Shown here piece by piece: positions 4,672 to 5,091 of a DNA stretch of 5,091 nucleotides; positions within the stretch are counted from its first letter, which is position 1, and the number at the start of each line of letters is the position of its first letter. This stretch comes from Clostridia bacterium. GTDB taxonomy: Bacteria; Bacillota; Clostridia; Oscillospirales; Ruminococcaceae. The notes under the pieces are model-generated. The model worked only from the letters and a program-made list of their open reading frames with translations, was not told where the DNA came from and did no database searches. The stretch is from contig QKDG01000149.1 of assembly GCA_003246805.1 (NCBI GenBank), positions 1 to 5,091 of the forward strand, given 5' to 3'. The translations under genes were made by a program, and so were the position numbers.

Positions 4672-5091
4672 TTACTGTTGATTTCTCTTTTTGCTTATTA
4701 CTGTTTTAGAAAATATAGCGAGTTCAGCACAGCACAGCATTACGATAAATACAGCTTTTATTGGTAGAGTTGCATTTTCTGTTGTGCCAGTGGTTGTGCC
4801 AGTAGTTGTGCCTGTTGTCGGCAGTTTATCTGCAACTACATACATGCTGAAATGGTCTGTTTCAAACACTATCATGCCATCGATAATGGTGAATTCTATT
4901 TTTGTTTTTTCACCCAAATCGCTGATATAATATAGTTCAATGTCATTTGCATCAAAGCCCTGAGGAACAGGAATTGAAACTCTGACTTTTCCGTTTGGCT
5001 GTAGCTTTACAAATGATGAATCTTCAAAGCTTATATCAAACGCCACAAAGTTCTCAGCAACACCCTTCAATGAGTTCTGAGCCACTGTGAA
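4672..5091 (-). CDS. C-terminal part of a cell-surface protein with LPTTG sorting-like tail (5' end outside window)
   Basis: The frame stays open to the last base of the window (FTVAQNSLKG...), so this is a partial gene; the GTG at 5083-5085 is not a convincing start. The 139 visible residues contain an exported-protein module with the pattern KVRVSIPVPQGFDANDIELY, then TIIDGMIVFETDHFSMYVV. This pattern recurs near the C-terminus of large surface proteins of gut Clostridia. It is followed by LPTTG, two further TTTG/TTG repeats, a hydrophobic stretch (about IKAVFIVMLCCAELAIF) and a basic tail SKKRNQQ. LPXTG, hydrophobic segment and positive tail are the parts of a sortase sorting signal, but the 18-residue gap between motif and membrane segment is longer than usual, so simple membrane anchoring is an alternative. 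The N-terminal function cannot be seen. Confidence 0.88.
   Translation of the reverse strand, partial: FTVAQNSLKGVAENFVAFDISFEDSSFVKLQPNGKVRVSIPVPQGFDANDIELYYISDLGEKTKIEFTIIDGMIVFETDHFSMYVVADKLPTTGTTTGTTTGTTENATLPIKAVFIVMLCCAELAIFSKTVISKKRNQQ
4781..4816. repeat. Three tandem 12-bp repeats inside the surface protein gene
   Basis: GTTGTGCCAGTG (4781-4792), GTTGTGCCAGTA (4793-4804) and GTTGTGCCTGTT (4805-4816) are tandem 12-mers that encode the Thr/Gly stretch next to LPTTG. Being in-frame units of four codons, they can gain or lose copies without a frameshift, changing the length between the sorting motif and the membrane segment. Confidence 0.85.

Noticed and set aside
4691..4930. Plus-strand open frame opposite the surface protein
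   Set aside because: It is antisense to a well-supported coding region and its Val/Pro-rich run is just the reverse of the Thr/Gly repeats.
5083..5085. GTG as the true start of the surface protein
   Set aside because: The frame remains open to the window edge, no ribosome binding site can be seen, and the visible part is clearly a C-terminal module without a signal peptide.

Overview
The window is AT-rich and has clean AAGGAGG or GGGG ribosome binding sites, short signal peptides, a lipoprotein, an LPXTG-type surface protein and a Gln/Asn-rich membrane-anchored HtrA. Together these point to a low-GC Gram-positive Firmicute, most likely a gut Clostridia of the Ruminococcus/Oscillospiraceae kind. 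The taxonomic call is inference from gene style. No rRNA, tRNA or CRISPR array was seen.

Layout: (1) Positions 1-45 read as the last codons of a plus-strand gene, followed by a 120-bp repeat unit abutting a plus-strand terminator (186-211). (2) Positions 257-1574, minus strand, hold a two-gene operon: a secreted matrixin-like zinc metalloprotease (first gene, probable GTG start at 1574 rather than the TTG at 1592) and a membrane-anchored protein of unknown function. (3) A divergent intergenic region (1593-2027) carries a promoter for each side and a possible gene relic. (4) Positions 2028-2558, plus strand, encode a lipoprotein with a lipocalin-like C-terminal domain. (5) Positions 2597-2855 are a repeat-rich patch: a lone IS3-type insertion sequence end, a strong terminator, and two tandem copies of the same repeat family, each followed by an identical hairpin. 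(6) Positions 2957-4303, minus strand, encode a complete HtrA/DegP-type serine protease with one PDZ domain. (7) Positions 4485-4648 hold another copy of the repeat, precisely bracketed by two identical 23-bp copies of a terminator hairpin. (8) From 4672 to the window end, minus strand, is the C-terminal part of a cell-surface protein with an LPTTG sorting-like tail.

All proteins look exported or envelope-attached: metalloprotease, its membrane partner, lipoprotein, HtrA quality-control protease, surface protein. No pathway linking them can be shown beyond the two-gene operon.

The most unusual feature is a short, non-coding, MITE-like repeat family seen four times in 5 kb. All copies have the same orientation, share the core GGCGAYCGCAWAGC flanked by G and C runs, and the clearest copy has imperfect terminal inverted repeats beginning CAG. 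Each clear right end abuts an intrinsic terminator hairpin. In the clearest copy the whole hairpin is duplicated on both sides, so that each hairpin keeps the T-run of one of the two strands.
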